64,000 bases of DNA from JBCCGR01 sp039029195. GTDB taxonomy: Bacteria > Pseudomonadota > Alphaproteobacteria > Rhizobiales > Rhizobiaceae. The translations under genes and the position numbers were made by a program. The stretch spans positions 1 through 64,000 of the forward strand of contig JBCCGR010000019.1 in assembly GCA_039029195.1 (NCBI GenBank), read 5' to 3'. The notes under the pieces were generated by a model that saw only the letters and a list, made by a program, of their open reading frames with translations, had not been told where the DNA came from and did no database searches. Positions 26,888 to 35,999 of the stretch are shown here, one piece after another (position 1 is the stretch's first letter; every line of letters begins with the position of its first letter).

Positions 26888-27943
26888 TTAGCTGAGGCCG
26901 AGCATCCGGCGATTGGCCTCTTCATCGGTTCCGCCATCGGCGAAGTCGTCAAAGGCCTTGTCGGTGATGTTGATGATGTGATCTCGCACAAATTGTGCGC
27001 CTTCGCGTGCGCCATCTTCCGGGTGTTTGATGGCGCATTCCCACTCGACAACGGCCCAGCCATCGAAGTCGTATTGCGCGAGTTTCGAAAAGATTGATTT
27101 GAAGTCAACCTGACCGTCACCCAGTGAGCGGAAGCGGCCGGCGCGATCAATCCACGATTGAAATCCACCATAGACACCCTGCCGACCAGTCGGGTTGAGC
27201 TCCGCGTCCTTCACATGGAACATGCGGATGCGCTCGTGATAAATGTCGATGTTCTGGAGGTAGTCGAGCGCCTGAAGCACATAGTGCGACGGGTCATAGA
27301 GCATGTTGCAGCGGGTATGATTGTCTACCCGCTCCAGAAACATCTCAAAGCTGATCCCGTCATGAAGATCTTCGCCGGGATGTATCTCATAACAAAGATC
27401 AACCCCGTTCTCCTCAGCATGATCAAGCAGCGGTCGCCAGCGTTTTGCCAATTCGTCGAACGCCTGCTCAACAAGACCCGCCGGTCGTTGCGGCCATGGA
27501 TAGAGATAAGGCCAGGCCAGAGCGCCGGAGAATGTGGCCAGTTCACCAATCCCCATATTGCGCGACGCCGAGATGGCCTTTCTCACTTGATCGACAGCCC
27601 ACGCCTGACGGGCTGATGGATTGCCACGCACGTTTTCAGCCGCAAAACCATCAAAGGCCGCATCATAAGCAGGATGAACTGCAACAAGTTGGCCCTGCAG
27701 ATGGGTCGACAGCTCGGTTACCGTTATGCCGTTTTCCTGCGCAACACCTTTGAATTCATCGCAATAGTCCTTGGACTGGGCCGCCTGCTCCAGATCAAAT
27801 AACCCGCTTTCCCAGCTTGGCACCTGAACGCCGATGTAGCCGCAATCGGCTACCCACCGGGTGATGCCTTCCCAGGTGTTGAATGGAGCATCCGCACCCG
27901 CAAACTGCGCCAGAAAGAGGGCAGGTCCCTTGATTGTCTTCAT
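26888..27943 (-). CDS. Sugar isomerase/epimerase TIM-barrel protein (AP-endonuclease-2 superfamily)
   Basis: 351 residues, last gene of the sugar operon. The xylose-isomerase-like TIM-barrel pattern is visible: GYIGVQVPSWE, VDLCYEIHPGEDLHDG carrying a metal glutamate and histidine, LYDPSHYVLQ with the metal aspartate, FHVKDAE, and WAVVEWECAIK with the last glutamate. The metal site therefore looks intact. Family members isomerise or epimerise sugars and keto-sugars, including IolE/IolI-type and 3-keto-sugar enzymes. The substrate is unknown. It lies 43 bases after the GH43 gene. Confidence 0.85.
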   Translation of the reverse strand: MKTIKGPALFLAQFAGADAPFNTWEGITRWVADCGYIGVQVPSWESGLFDLEQAAQSKDYCDEFKGVAQENGITVTELSTHLQGQLVAVHPAYDAAFDGFAAENVRGNPSARQAWAVDQVRKAISASRNMGIGELATFSGALAWPYLYPWPQRPAGLVEQAFDELAKRWRPLLDHAEENGVDLCYEIHPGEDLHDGISFEMFLERVDNHTRCNMLYDPSHYVLQALDYLQNIDIYHERIRMFHVKDAELNPTGRQGVYGGFQSWIDRAGRFRSLGDGQVDFKSIFSKLAQYDFDGWAVVEWECAIKHPEDGAREGAQFVRDHIINITDKAFDDFADGGTDEEANRRMLGLS

Positions 27944-27986
27944 GATGAACGCAACTCCGGTTGAGGATCAGGACGAGACATTGCCA

Positions 27987-29597
27987 TCAGTCCAGACCGA
28001 GATAGTGAAAGTGATGAAAATCGGCCTGACGGGCAGCGCCGCTGGTGTCAAAAGCAATCATGCCTACAAACGCGCCTGTGAAGGATGCATGTTCACCGCG
28101 CCCGCCTTCGTCTGATATGACGCTGGCGTCTAGCATGGGTCCAACGTCAACCCATTGCTCTTGGTTTGTCGTTCGATATTGAAATTGCAGCGAAGCACCA
28201 TCGATGTTCATGGCCAGATCAATGCTTCCAGTGTCCGGAAGCGGGATGTCAGTGTCCATCGGGAATGAAAGCTGGTTTTCCGGCCAGTCTCCCGGGCAAC
28301 TCAGGATCGTCAGTGACCGTCCCATTTCCTCGTGCCAGGTGATGCCAACAAGATGGAATTTGTGGCGGTTGTAGTAGTGCGTCAGACCCGCGAGCTGTTG
28401 GAAGTTCTCCGGATCGAATGAGACATTTGTTTCGATCCGCAGTTTGAAATGTTCCTGTCGTCGCGCGACTATCGTTTGTTCGAACCAAGAGCCCACCGAC
28501 TCTCTTCCGGTCAGTCTCAAAGCCTTGCCGGTCAGTTCAAAAAGTCGCTCAGGTTTTGGCGTGCGAAGCCACTGAAACTCAATCGGTAAGGTGTCCGTGT
28601 CGAAGATCGTCACTGCGCTCGTATTGTCGATTGAGTTTTCGACTGATTGTGGTGGCTCCACCTCCACGGATGGAACCACTCCGCCGTTTTGAAGATAAAG
28701 CCAATCGTCATCGCGCCAGACGCATTTTTGAATTGCGGTTTCCCGACCCAGCGGAGAACGCTTCGTGTCGGGAACGGGACGTGAGCACAGGTGCGTGTGA
28801 TAGGTCTGACCGTCCGGGGTTTCGACAATCTGGCCATGTCCGGATCGCTGCAACACCGCGTTTGGTGCATCCTTGGATGTCAGCACATGAGTGTTGGGAT
28901 GAAGCTCGTATGGGCCGCGCAGCGATCGGGATCGCATCATGGTTACGGCATGCTGATATCCGGTGCCGCCTTCAGCGACCGTGAGATAGTACCATCCGTT
29001 TCTCTTGAAAAGATGCGGTGCTTCGGTCAGGCCGTGGGGACTTCCCGGTGTGATGTTTTCGATTGGTCCGAAGCACTTCCTGGACATCGGGTCCAGCTCC
29101 TGCAGTAATATTCCTGCAAATGCCGGATGTTTCGGATTGCCGCCCACAGAGTCGCTTCGATGGTTCCAGACCATGTTCACGAACCACTTTCGACCATTGT
29201 CGTCGTGAAACAAGGAAGGGTCGAAGCCGGATGAGTTGATATAGCATGGTTCAGACCAGTCGCCCTCAATGGCCGGTGAGGTGACAATATAGTTGTGCGC
29301 GTCTTTGAAATTGCCATCAAGGCGTTTGACGTCGGTGTAGACCAGCCAGAACAACCCGTCTGCATAGGACAAACACGGGGCCCAGACGCCGCAGGAGTCG
29401 GGATTGCCACGCATATCAAGCTGGGATGCCCGCTCCAACGGTCTGCGCACAAGCTTCCAGTTCACGAGATCGCGCGAATGATGAATCTGAACGCCGGGGT
29501 ACCACTCAAACGTCGATGTGGCGATGTAGTAATCTTCCCCCACCCGGCAGATCGATGGATCCGGATTGAAACCAGGCAGGATGGGATTTTGGATCAT
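27987..29597 (-). CDS. Beta-xylosidase-type glycoside hydrolase, family 43
   Basis: About 536 residues, no signal peptide, so a cytoplasmic enzyme acting on imported oligosaccharides. The five-bladed catalytic domain shows the general base Asp in LPGFNPDPSIC (residue 13), the pKa-modulating Asp in SGFDPSLF, and the acid Glu in GLTEAPHLF. The C-terminal 200 residues form the beta-sandwich typical of two-domain GH43 xylosidases. The start ATG at 29597 has GCGAGGA upstream; a TTG at 29612 is less likely. It shares an operon with a CUT1 importer, so xylobiose or arabinoxylo-oligosaccharides are the likely substrates. Confidence 0.93.
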   Translation of the reverse strand: MIQNPILPGFNPDPSICRVGEDYYIATSTFEWYPGVQIHHSRDLVNWKLVRRPLERASQLDMRGNPDSCGVWAPCLSYADGLFWLVYTDVKRLDGNFKDAHNYIVTSPAIEGDWSEPCYINSSGFDPSLFHDDNGRKWFVNMVWNHRSDSVGGNPKHPAFAGILLQELDPMSRKCFGPIENITPGSPHGLTEAPHLFKRNGWYYLTVAEGGTGYQHAVTMMRSRSLRGPYELHPNTHVLTSKDAPNAVLQRSGHGQIVETPDGQTYHTHLCSRPVPDTKRSPLGRETAIQKCVWRDDDWLYLQNGGVVPSVEVEPPQSVENSIDNTSAVTIFDTDTLPIEFQWLRTPKPERLFELTGKALRLTGRESVGSWFEQTIVARRQEHFKLRIETNVSFDPENFQQLAGLTHYYNRHKFHLVGITWHEEMGRSLTILSCPGDWPENQLSFPMDTDIPLPDTGSIDLAMNIDGASLQFQYRTTNQEQWVDVGPMLDASVISDEGGRGEHASFTGAFVGMIAFDTSGAARQADFHHFHYLGLD

Positions 29598-29612
29598 TTT
29601 AATCCTCGCCAA

Positions 29613-30743
29613 TCAACCCGCCAGAAGGTCTGTGGCATCGCTGGTGGAAAGAGCCGCCGGTCTTTCGCAGGTGGTTGTTAGGTCGATAAATTCGCCGGTT
29701 TCACCGGATGCGAGGATTGAGGTCATGACATCGATGGCATGCAGCGCAAGATCGAGGCTGCATCGATGCGCGCCGCCTTCGACGATGCCGCGCGCCATGT
29801 CCGCGAGGCCAGAGGCGCGATAGTTGGCCATGGCCCCGTTTGAGTGTTCCTGATTGGGAACAGAAAACGGATGAGCAAAGTCGCCAAGTTCAGCAGCGCT
29901 GTCCTTATCGGTGATGCGGACTTCGCCACCAAAGAAATTGGGATCGGGCACAAACATCGTACCGACCTCGCCATAGAGTTCCATATTGTGATGACCATGG
30001 CTCCACACATCCCAACTCCCGCCGAGCGTTACGATGGCGCCGGAATGGAATTCCAGAACGGCATGGATTGTTGTCGGTGTTTCGACAGTGATTTTTTCTC
30101 CGGCTCGGGGTTGTGATCCGATGGTTCGGGTTGGGGATGGCGTGGACGCCATCGCACCAACCCGCTTCACCGGCCCGATGAGTTGAACGAGATTGGTGAC
30201 ATAGTATGGACCCACATCGAGAATTGGTCCCGCACCGGGCTTGAAGAAGAAGTCGGGGTTTGGATGCCAGCTTTCCATGCCGTGGCTCATCACATGGGCG
30301 GTACCGCTGGTGATGCGTCCAAGTTTTCCGCTGTCGATGATTTCGCGCGCCTGCTGATGAGCCCCGCCCAGAAACGTGTCCGGAGCTGATCCAACCCGCA
30401 ACCCATTTGCTTGTGCAATGGTTTTGAGTTCCAATCCCTCGTCGAGTGAAAGCACAAACGGTTTTTCCGAATAAACGTGTTTCCCACTCTGGAGGCACTG
30501 CTTCGAGACTTCAAAGTGGGCGGCTGGGATCGTTAGATTGACAATGATGTCGACATCATCATCGGCCATCAGATCGTCGATCGATAATGCGCGCAAATCA
30601 AACTCAGTCGCACGCGCATCGGCGGCACTTTGATCAATGTCAGCACAAGCCCTTATGTCGATGTGTCGGAACAAGGGGCCGAGTTCCATGTAGGCTTTCG
30701 AGATGTTGCCGCATCCGATGATGCCGACGCCGAGTTTGCTCAC
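29613..30743 (-). CDS. Gfo/Idh/MocA-family oxidoreductase
   Basis: 376 residues. The N-terminal Rossmann fold begins VGIIGCGNISKAY, and the catalytic-lysine motif of the family appears as SEKPFVLS near residue 95. The C-terminal domain includes GPILDVGPYYVTNLVQLIG. These NAD(P)-linked enzymes oxidise or reduce sugars and cyclitols, often at C3 or C1. In this operon, between two TIM-barrel isomerases and a xylosidase, it may oxidise a glycoside or free sugar before isomerisation. The start is GTG at 30743 with AGAGGATAG upstream. Confidence 0.9.
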   Translation of the reverse strand: MSKLGVGIIGCGNISKAYMELGPLFRHIDIRACADIDQSAADARATEFDLRALSIDDLMADDDVDIIVNLTIPAAHFEVSKQCLQSGKHVYSEKPFVLSLDEGLELKTIAQANGLRVGSAPDTFLGGAHQQAREIIDSGKLGRITSGTAHVMSHGMESWHPNPDFFFKPGAGPILDVGPYYVTNLVQLIGPVKRVGAMASTPSPTRTIGSQPRAGEKITVETPTTIHAVLEFHSGAIVTLGGSWDVWSHGHHNMELYGEVGTMFVPDPNFFGGEVRITDKDSAAELGDFAHPFSVPNQEHSNGAMANYRASGLADMARGIVEGGAHRCSLDLALHAIDVMTSILASGETGEFIDLTTTCERPAALSTSDATDLLAG

Positions 30744-30765
30744 GGTCTATCCTCTGGCTTTACGT

Positions 30766-31512
30766 CTAAATCTGATTGGTGGTCGCGATGGATCGCTTGG
30801 CAAAGCGAGCATGATCGTTGGGCTTGTCATGCTCCATTACGAACCATTTGCACGCCGTGTTTCGCGCCGCATTGAGCAGGGTTGGCCAGCCCATTGTGCC
30901 GTGGCCGACATCTGCCCAGCCATCTTCGTCGGCGCATTCGCCAGCCGGGGCGATGTCCTTGATGTGGATTGCGCTTATGCGATCAGCGTGATCCGACATC
31001 CAAGACAGCGGATCGCCACCACCGCGCACGATCCAGGCTATGTCGACCTCCCAGGAAAGATCGGGCCCCCCGGCCAGTATCTCACCCATAGGTGTGGAAC
31101 CATCGGACTGGACGCCGAACTCGAAGTCATGGTTGTGCCAGCCGTAGATGAGACCTGCGTCTCGAACCGGCGCACCGGCTGCCTGTACACGCTCGCCAAA
31201 TTCGCGCCAACCAGGACCGTTGTCCGGGCGCAATTCGGGCCCAATGTGTGGGCAATAAATGGCTTCCATGCCCGTAGTTGATGCGATTTCAAGAACACGA
31301 TCCGGATCATTTTCGAGCATGTCGAGACCGAAATGTCCGGTGGGCATTGCCAGACCAGCCGCATCAAGGGCCGCTCTCAATGCCTTGGGGTCGTCGTAAA
31401 GACCTCCAAATCCTTCCACTTGCTGATAACCAAGATCGGCCAGCATTGAGAGTGTTTCGGGCAGGGGTGGAAATTCGCGGGAGGAATAGAGTTGATAGGA
31501 ATAGGCTGTCAT
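30766..31512 (-). CDS. Sugar isomerase/epimerase TIM-barrel protein, short form
   Basis: 248 residues, a second and shorter member of the same superfamily as the last gene of the operon. Visible motifs are GYQQVEGFGGLYD, YGWHNHDFEFG with metal-type His/Glu positions, SWEVDIAWI with the aspartate, and IHIKDIAPAGE. The final conserved glutamate falls in WFVMEHDKP. Having two different isomerase-fold enzymes next to one dehydrogenase suggests sequential steps on one sugar intermediate. Substrate unknown. Confidence 0.85.
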   Translation of the reverse strand: MTAYSYQLYSSREFPPLPETLSMLADLGYQQVEGFGGLYDDPKALRAALDAAGLAMPTGHFGLDMLENDPDRVLEIASTTGMEAIYCPHIGPELRPDNGPGWREFGERVQAAGAPVRDAGLIYGWHNHDFEFGVQSDGSTPMGEILAGGPDLSWEVDIAWIVRGGGDPLSWMSDHADRISAIHIKDIAPAGECADEDGWADVGHGTMGWPTLLNAARNTACKWFVMEHDKPNDHARFAKRSIATTNQI

Positions 31513-31560
31513 ATCAGGAGGGTCTCCAGGTCAGAGAAATGCAGATTGAGGCGTGCAGCT

Positions 31561-32646
31561 TCAGACGCGCAGTTCGGTTTTTTGATCGAAAATCGATGCT
31601 CGGGCTGGGTCGAATCCAATGTGAATTGCTTCGCCGGTCCGAAGCTGGGTGTGTCCATCAACCCGCAGGCGCAAATCCTGGTCGCCGAACTTTCCCCAAA
31701 TCAGGGTGTCGGAGCCCATGGGTTCGACCACGTCTGTTGTGAGTTCCATCTGAAACGGTTCGTCACTTGCCGCCTTACCCATTTGAACATGTTCGGGCCG
31801 TATGCCGAATGAAACCAATTCAGGTCGGTTTTCTCCCGCAAACTCGTAGCGCGAGAGATCAATTGTGCTTCCTTCCGCCTCGAACTTTGGAGAGTTGCCG
31901 CCTGTCAGTTTTCCTTCCAGAAAATTGATGCTCGGTGAACCGATGAAGCCAGCAACATAGCGATTGACGGGCTTGTTGTAGATGGTGAACGGGTCCGCCA
32001 ATTGCTGGATTGCACCATCGCGCATGATTGCAATGCGGTCCGCCAGTGTCATGGCCTCCACCTGATCATGCGTGACATAGATCATGGTGTTGTTTTCAAG
32101 GTGCTGATGTAGGCGTTTGATTTCGACGCGCAGTTCAGCGCGCAGCTTCGCATCGAGATTGGAAAGCGGCTCATCGAACAGGAACACATCTACATCGCGA
32201 ACCAAGGCACGCCCGATCGCCACGCGCTGGCGCTGCCCGCCGGAAAGCTGTGACGGTTTTCGCTTCAACAAGGGCTCAATGTGGAGAATGTCAGCGGCGC
32301 GCTTGATGCGTTTTGCGATTTCGTCGCGCGGGAGCCCTGCATTCTTCAGACCGAAAGATAGGTTTCCTTCCACACTCATCTGCGGATAGAGCGCATAGGA
32401 CTGGAACACCATTCCAATGCCGCGGTCCTTTGGTTCATTCCAGGTGACGTTTTTATCGTTGATGAAAATCTGACCCGCGCTAACATCCAGCAACCCGGCG
32501 ATACAGTTCAGCAAAGTGGACTTTCCACAGCCAGATGACCCCAGGAGAACCAGAAACTCGCCCTTTTCGATATCGATATCGAGGTTCTTCAGAACGTGGA
32601 CTTCGCCAAAGCTGAGATCGAGATTTTTGACAGCAACACTTGCCAT
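31561..32646 (-). CDS. CUT1 sugar ABC transporter ATP-binding protein (MalK/UgpC/MsmX type)
   Basis: 361 residues. Walker A GSSGCGKST, signature LSGGQRQRVAIGRAL, Walker B VFLFDEPLSN, and the switch histidine in IYVTHDQVEA are intact. The C-terminal TOBE/OB regulatory domain (about 240-361) is typical of ATPases serving oligosaccharide importers. Three bases separate it from the upstream permease gene. It powers import of the operon's sugar and could be shared with other CUT1 systems, as MsmX-type ATPases can be. Confidence 0.96.
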   Translation of the reverse strand: MASVAVKNLDLSFGEVHVLKNLDIDIEKGEFLVLLGSSGCGKSTLLNCIAGLLDVSAGQIFINDKNVTWNEPKDRGIGMVFQSYALYPQMSVEGNLSFGLKNAGLPRDEIAKRIKRAADILHIEPLLKRKPSQLSGGQRQRVAIGRALVRDVDVFLFDEPLSNLDAKLRAELRVEIKRLHQHLENNTMIYVTHDQVEAMTLADRIAIMRDGAIQQLADPFTIYNKPVNRYVAGFIGSPSINFLEGKLTGGNSPKFEAEGSTIDLSRYEFAGENRPELVSFGIRPEHVQMGKAASDEPFQMELTTDVVEPMGSDTLIWGKFGDQDLRLRVDGHTQLRTGEAIHIGFDPARASIFDQKTELRV

Positions 32647-32649
32647 AGA

Positions 32650-33573
32650 TCAGCCTTTCACCGCGCCGGCTGCAATGCCACGCACAAACAGTTTTCCGGA
32701 TACGAAATAGACGACGAGCGGCACCAGGCCGGTTAGTATGGTCGCCGCCATATTCACATTGTATTCCTTCACGCCCTGCACAGAGTTGACGATGTTGTTC
32801 AACTGCACGGTCATCGGATAGACATCGGGCTTGGTGTAGATCACGCCGAAGAGGAAGTCGTTCCAGATGCCGGTGATCTGAAGGATCATCGCAACTACGA
32901 ATATCGGCAACGACATGGGAAGCATGATCTTGAAATAGATGCCCCAAAACCCCGCCCCGTCCACGCGGGCGGCCTTGAACAGCTCTTCCGGGATCGACGT
33001 GAAGTAGTTTCGAAACAACAGGGTGAGGATCGGCATGCCGAAGATGGTGTGCACAAGCACAAGCCCTGGTAGCTTTCCATATAGCCCCAGCTCGCGAAGA
33101 ATGATCACCAGCGGATAGATCATCACCTGATATGGAATGAAGGCTCCAAAAATCAGGATGGTGAAGAAGATGTCGGCACCCTTGAACCGCCAGTTGGCGA
33201 GGGCGTAGCCGTTCACCGATGCAATTGCGATGGAGAGGATGACCGATGGCACGGTGATCACCACCGAATTCATAAAGCCACGGCTCAAGCCATCGCAGTT
33301 GAGGCCTGTACAGGCTTCTGCCCAGGCCTTGACCCAAGGCTGGAAAGTGATCTCCACGGGCGGGGAAAAGATGTTGCCCAGCCTGATTTCCGGCATTCCC
33401 TTCAGTGACGTCACGATCATCACGTAGAGCGGAAGGGCATAGTAAATGGCGACGATGATCAGCGTGCCATAGATGAAAATGTTGCGGCGTGAAAAGCGAC
33501 GACGCGGGCGCGGACCGCTTGGCCCTTCAAGCACGGTCGATTGATTTGGGGAGGCCATGGTTGTGTCAGACAC
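32650..33573 (-). CDS. CUT1 sugar ABC transporter permease (MalG type)
   Basis: 307 residues, six predicted membrane helices. The cytoplasmic EAA loop reads EELFKAARVDGAGFWGIYFKIMLPMSLP, which docks to the ATPase. A GTG at 33573 is taken as start because GGAGGC lies seven bases upstream and it overlaps the preceding permease stop by eight bases; the ATG at 33558 lacks a ribosome site. It forms the channel with the other permease. Confidence 0.93.
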   Translation of the reverse strand: MSDTTMASPNQSTVLEGPSGPRPRRRFSRRNIFIYGTLIIVAIYYALPLYVMIVTSLKGMPEIRLGNIFSPPVEITFQPWVKAWAEACTGLNCDGLSRGFMNSVVITVPSVILSIAIASVNGYALANWRFKGADIFFTILIFGAFIPYQVMIYPLVIILRELGLYGKLPGLVLVHTIFGMPILTLLFRNYFTSIPEELFKAARVDGAGFWGIYFKIMLPMSLPIFVVAMILQITGIWNDFLFGVIYTKPDVYPMTVQLNNIVNSVQGVKEYNVNMAATILTGLVPLVVYFVSGKLFVRGIAAGAVKG

Positions 33574-34459
33574 GCTTTTTGCCTCCGAATTCGAGATAGG
33601 CCCACGGGATCAGCACAATCAGCACGGAGAGCAACATCATGGTTGAGCCTGCGAAGCCTTGCGCAAGGTTTTGTTTCAGGAACATGGAATCGTAGACGTA
33701 TTTTGCCGGCACCTCAGACGCGATGCCGGGGCCACCGCTGGTCTGGGCAACCACGAGGTCGTAAACCCGAACAATGCCGGACGCGATGATGACCAGAGTT
33801 GTAATGAAGACGGGCCGCATCATCGGAATGACGATAAAGAGATAGGTCTTCCACATGGGGATGCCGTCAACGCGGGCGGCTTTCCAGATTTCCTCATCAA
33901 TGCCGCGGAGGCCGGCAAGCATCAGGCACATGATGAGACCGGTGCCCTGCCAAAGTCCGGCAATCAGGATGCCATAAATCACGATGTCCGCATTGTAGAG
34001 CGGGTCGAAAACGAAGCTTTCCCAACCCAGGCTTCGAACGATGTTCTGAATGCCGAACTCGGGATTGAGCACCCATTGCCAAACCAGGCCGGTGACGATG
34101 AAGGAGAGCGCAAATGGATAGAGGAAGATCGTCCGAAATGTGTTTTCGAACCGAATTTTCTGGTCAAGCAAGGCGGCGAGAACAAAGCCGATGACCAACG
34201 AGAATATGAGAGATAAGAAGCCGTAGATCAGCAGATTCTCAATTGAGATGAGCCAGCGATTTGTCGACCACAAGCGCTCATACTGGTCGAGGCCCACGAA
34301 CTTCAGACGGGGCAGCAGTTTGGAATTCGTGAAGGAATAGACGACCGTCCATGCGGTGCCGCCAACGAAGATGAACACCGCCGTTGCGATCATCGGGATT
34401 GCGGCGATCTTTGCGCTCAAATTGCGAAAAAGCTGGGAAGGGCGTCCGTCGGCCATCAT
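33566..34459 (-). CDS. CUT1 sugar ABC transporter permease (MalF type)
   Basis: About 297 residues, six predicted membrane helices, EAA loop EEIWKAARVDGIPMWKTYLFIVIPMMRP. The start is uncertain: the ATG at 34459 (or the next codon) is taken over a TTG at 34480; neither has a strong ribosome site. A strong hairpin precedes it, between this gene and the binding-protein gene, so expression is probably lower than that of the binding protein. Confidence 0.9.
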   Translation of the reverse strand: MMADGRPSQLFRNLSAKIAAIPMIATAVFIFVGGTAWTVVYSFTNSKLLPRLKFVGLDQYERLWSTNRWLISIENLLIYGFLSLIFSLVIGFVLAALLDQKIRFENTFRTIFLYPFALSFIVTGLVWQWVLNPEFGIQNIVRSLGWESFVFDPLYNADIVIYGILIAGLWQGTGLIMCLMLAGLRGIDEEIWKAARVDGIPMWKTYLFIVIPMMRPVFITTLVIIASGIVRVYDLVVAQTSGGPGIASEVPAKYVYDSMFLKQNLAQGFAGSTMMLLSVLIVLIPWAYLEFGGKKRV

Positions 34460-34493
34460 CGCATTCCATTGGCGGTTCAAGAATTAGAAGAGA

Positions 34494-34521
34494 GGGCCGG
34501 ATGGGGAGCGCCACCCGGCCC
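34494..34521 (-). terminator. Attenuating hairpin between binding-protein and permease genes
   Basis: On the minus strand GGGCCGG pairs with CCGGCCC and the stem extends by four pairs (one G-T), giving eleven pairs around a six-base loop, followed by TCTCTTCT. The hairpin starts 14 bases after the binding-protein stop. It could protect the upstream message or stop part of the transcription, giving more binding protein than permease. Confidence 0.65.
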
Positions 34522-34535
34522 AACGCAAATGACGA

Positions 34536-35768
34536 TCAGTCAGCGTTTTCGATGATGGAGGCATAACGCTCCTGAGCATCTTTTGCGGTAATTGAGGTGT
34601 CTTTCCAGAACTCCACAATCAGATCTTCAATCTGTCCCTGTGTGTCGGGGGACAAGGTCTGGTTTGCGTCTGGCAAGATGTTTCCTTGCGCCAGGATGGC
34701 GAGGCCCTTTTTCATGCAGTCATTTGCTGCTTCAAGATCGACATCGCCTCGAATAGGAAGGGATCCTTTTTTCAGATTGAAGGCGACCTGGGTCTGTTTT
34801 GAAACCATGACGCTTGCCAGTTTGAACTGCGCTTTGGTTTTTTCCGGATCATCCAGTTTCGGGAAATAGAAGGCATCTCCACCTGTGGAAATGATCTCAT
34901 TGACGCCGAGACCTGGAAGGCAGGAATAGTCTTTGCCGGCAACCTGTCCGGCGATCTGGAACTCACCCTGTGCCCAGTCGCCCATAATCTGCGCGCCTGC
35001 CTTGCCGGTGATGACCATGTTGGTGGCCTGGTTCCAATCCTGAACATTGGAGTTCTTCGACAGTTCGCGCGCAGCAGCGACTTGTGCAAACACTTTGGCC
35101 ATTTCCGGACCACGTGCTGCAGCTGCATCCTTGTCCACATTCACCTTTTTCCAAAGGTCAATACCGCCGATCGCGATGGAGAGTACACCGAACGCGCCAT
35201 TGGACTGCCAAGGCTGATTGCCCATGGCGAGCGGAATGATTCCGGCTTTCTCAAGTGCAGGTGCAGCAGCGACAAACTCGTTCCAGTTGGATGGTACGGG
35301 AATGCCCGCGTCAGCAAACGCCTTGTGGCTGAGCCAGATCCATTGCCAGGAATGGATGTTTACCGGCACGCAATAGATGCGGCCATCAAGTGTGCAGCTG
35401 TCCAGAAGGCTGGAGGGCTTGATGACCTCTTTCCAGTTTTCTTTCTCGGCAAGCTCGGTCAGGTCTTGCATCAGACCGGCTTCCACCAGTTCTTCCGCCT
35501 GACGACCGTGATTGAACTGTGTTGCCCCCATGGGGTCACCGCCGGTGATGCGGCTGATCATGATCGGACGGGCAACGCCACCGGACCCGGCAATCGCGCC
35601 GTCGATCCATTTGTTGCCAGTTGCATCAAATGCCTTGGCGAACTCCGCAACGGCTGCGGCTTCACCGCCTGAGGTCCACCAATGTGTCACCTCCAGATCC
35701 GTTGCTGTCGAAGCCGTTGTCAAAGCCAAAGCCGAGACGCAAGCCAGCATGGTTTTCCTGAATTTCAT
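34536..35768 (-). CDS. CUT1 sugar ABC transporter substrate-binding protein
   Basis: 410 residues with a cleavable leader ending about STATD. The mature start LEVTHWWTSGGEAAAV is that of glucose/oligosaccharide-binding proteins of the GtsA-like group. The protein should bind sugar in the periplasm. GGGAGGAAA precedes the ATG at 35768. First gene of an eight-gene operon (importer, isomerase, dehydrogenase, GH43, isomerase), facing the LacI-type regulator across 231 bases that hold two identical palindromes. A xylo-oligosaccharide ligand is inferred from the GH43 partner. Confidence 0.94.
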   Translation of the reverse strand: MKFRKTMLACVSALALTTASTATDLEVTHWWTSGGEAAAVAEFAKAFDATGNKWIDGAIAGSGGVARPIMISRITGGDPMGATQFNHGRQAEELVEAGLMQDLTELAEKENWKEVIKPSSLLDSCTLDGRIYCVPVNIHSWQWIWLSHKAFADAGIPVPSNWNEFVAAAPALEKAGIIPLAMGNQPWQSNGAFGVLSIAIGGIDLWKKVNVDKDAAAARGPEMAKVFAQVAAARELSKNSNVQDWNQATNMVITGKAGAQIMGDWAQGEFQIAGQVAGKDYSCLPGLGVNEIISTGGDAFYFPKLDDPEKTKAQFKLASVMVSKQTQVAFNLKKGSLPIRGDVDLEAANDCMKKGLAILAQGNILPDANQTLSPDTQGQIEDLIVEFWKDTSITAKDAQERYASIIENAD

Positions 35769-35802
35769 CTAATTTCCTCCCTGAGCGCGAACGCAAATGA
35801 TA

Positions 35803-35816
35803 TGTAATCGATTACA
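35803..35816. promoter_or_regulatory. Operator palindrome 1 for the LacI-type regulator
   Basis: Perfect palindrome TGTAATCGATTACA, 35 bases before the binding-protein gene start. The central CG and the half-site layout are those of LacI/GalR-family operators. An identical copy lies 55 bases away. Confidence 0.85.
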
Positions 35817-35857
35817 AATCTTGTCAGCCGCTCCTCCGCAGGTAAAGGATTTGCTTT

Positions 35858-35871
35858 TGTAATCGATTACA
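35858..35871. promoter_or_regulatory. Operator palindrome 2 for the LacI-type regulator
   Basis: Second perfect copy of TGTAATCGATTACA. Centre-to-centre distance to the first is 55 bases, close to five helical turns, so two dimers could sit on one face and loop the short stretch. It lies 128 bases before the regulator gene, so repression of both directions is plausible. Confidence 0.85.
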
Positions 35872-35999
35872 TTTACCCTGCGGCAGCTTCAGCGAAGAGT
35901 CAAGAGGGTTAAATTTGGACGCTTAGTCAGGTTGGAATTGTTGCTTCACTATGAAAAATGAGACTTTGAAAACCAGGGCGGATTTCTAAAAAAGAACTG

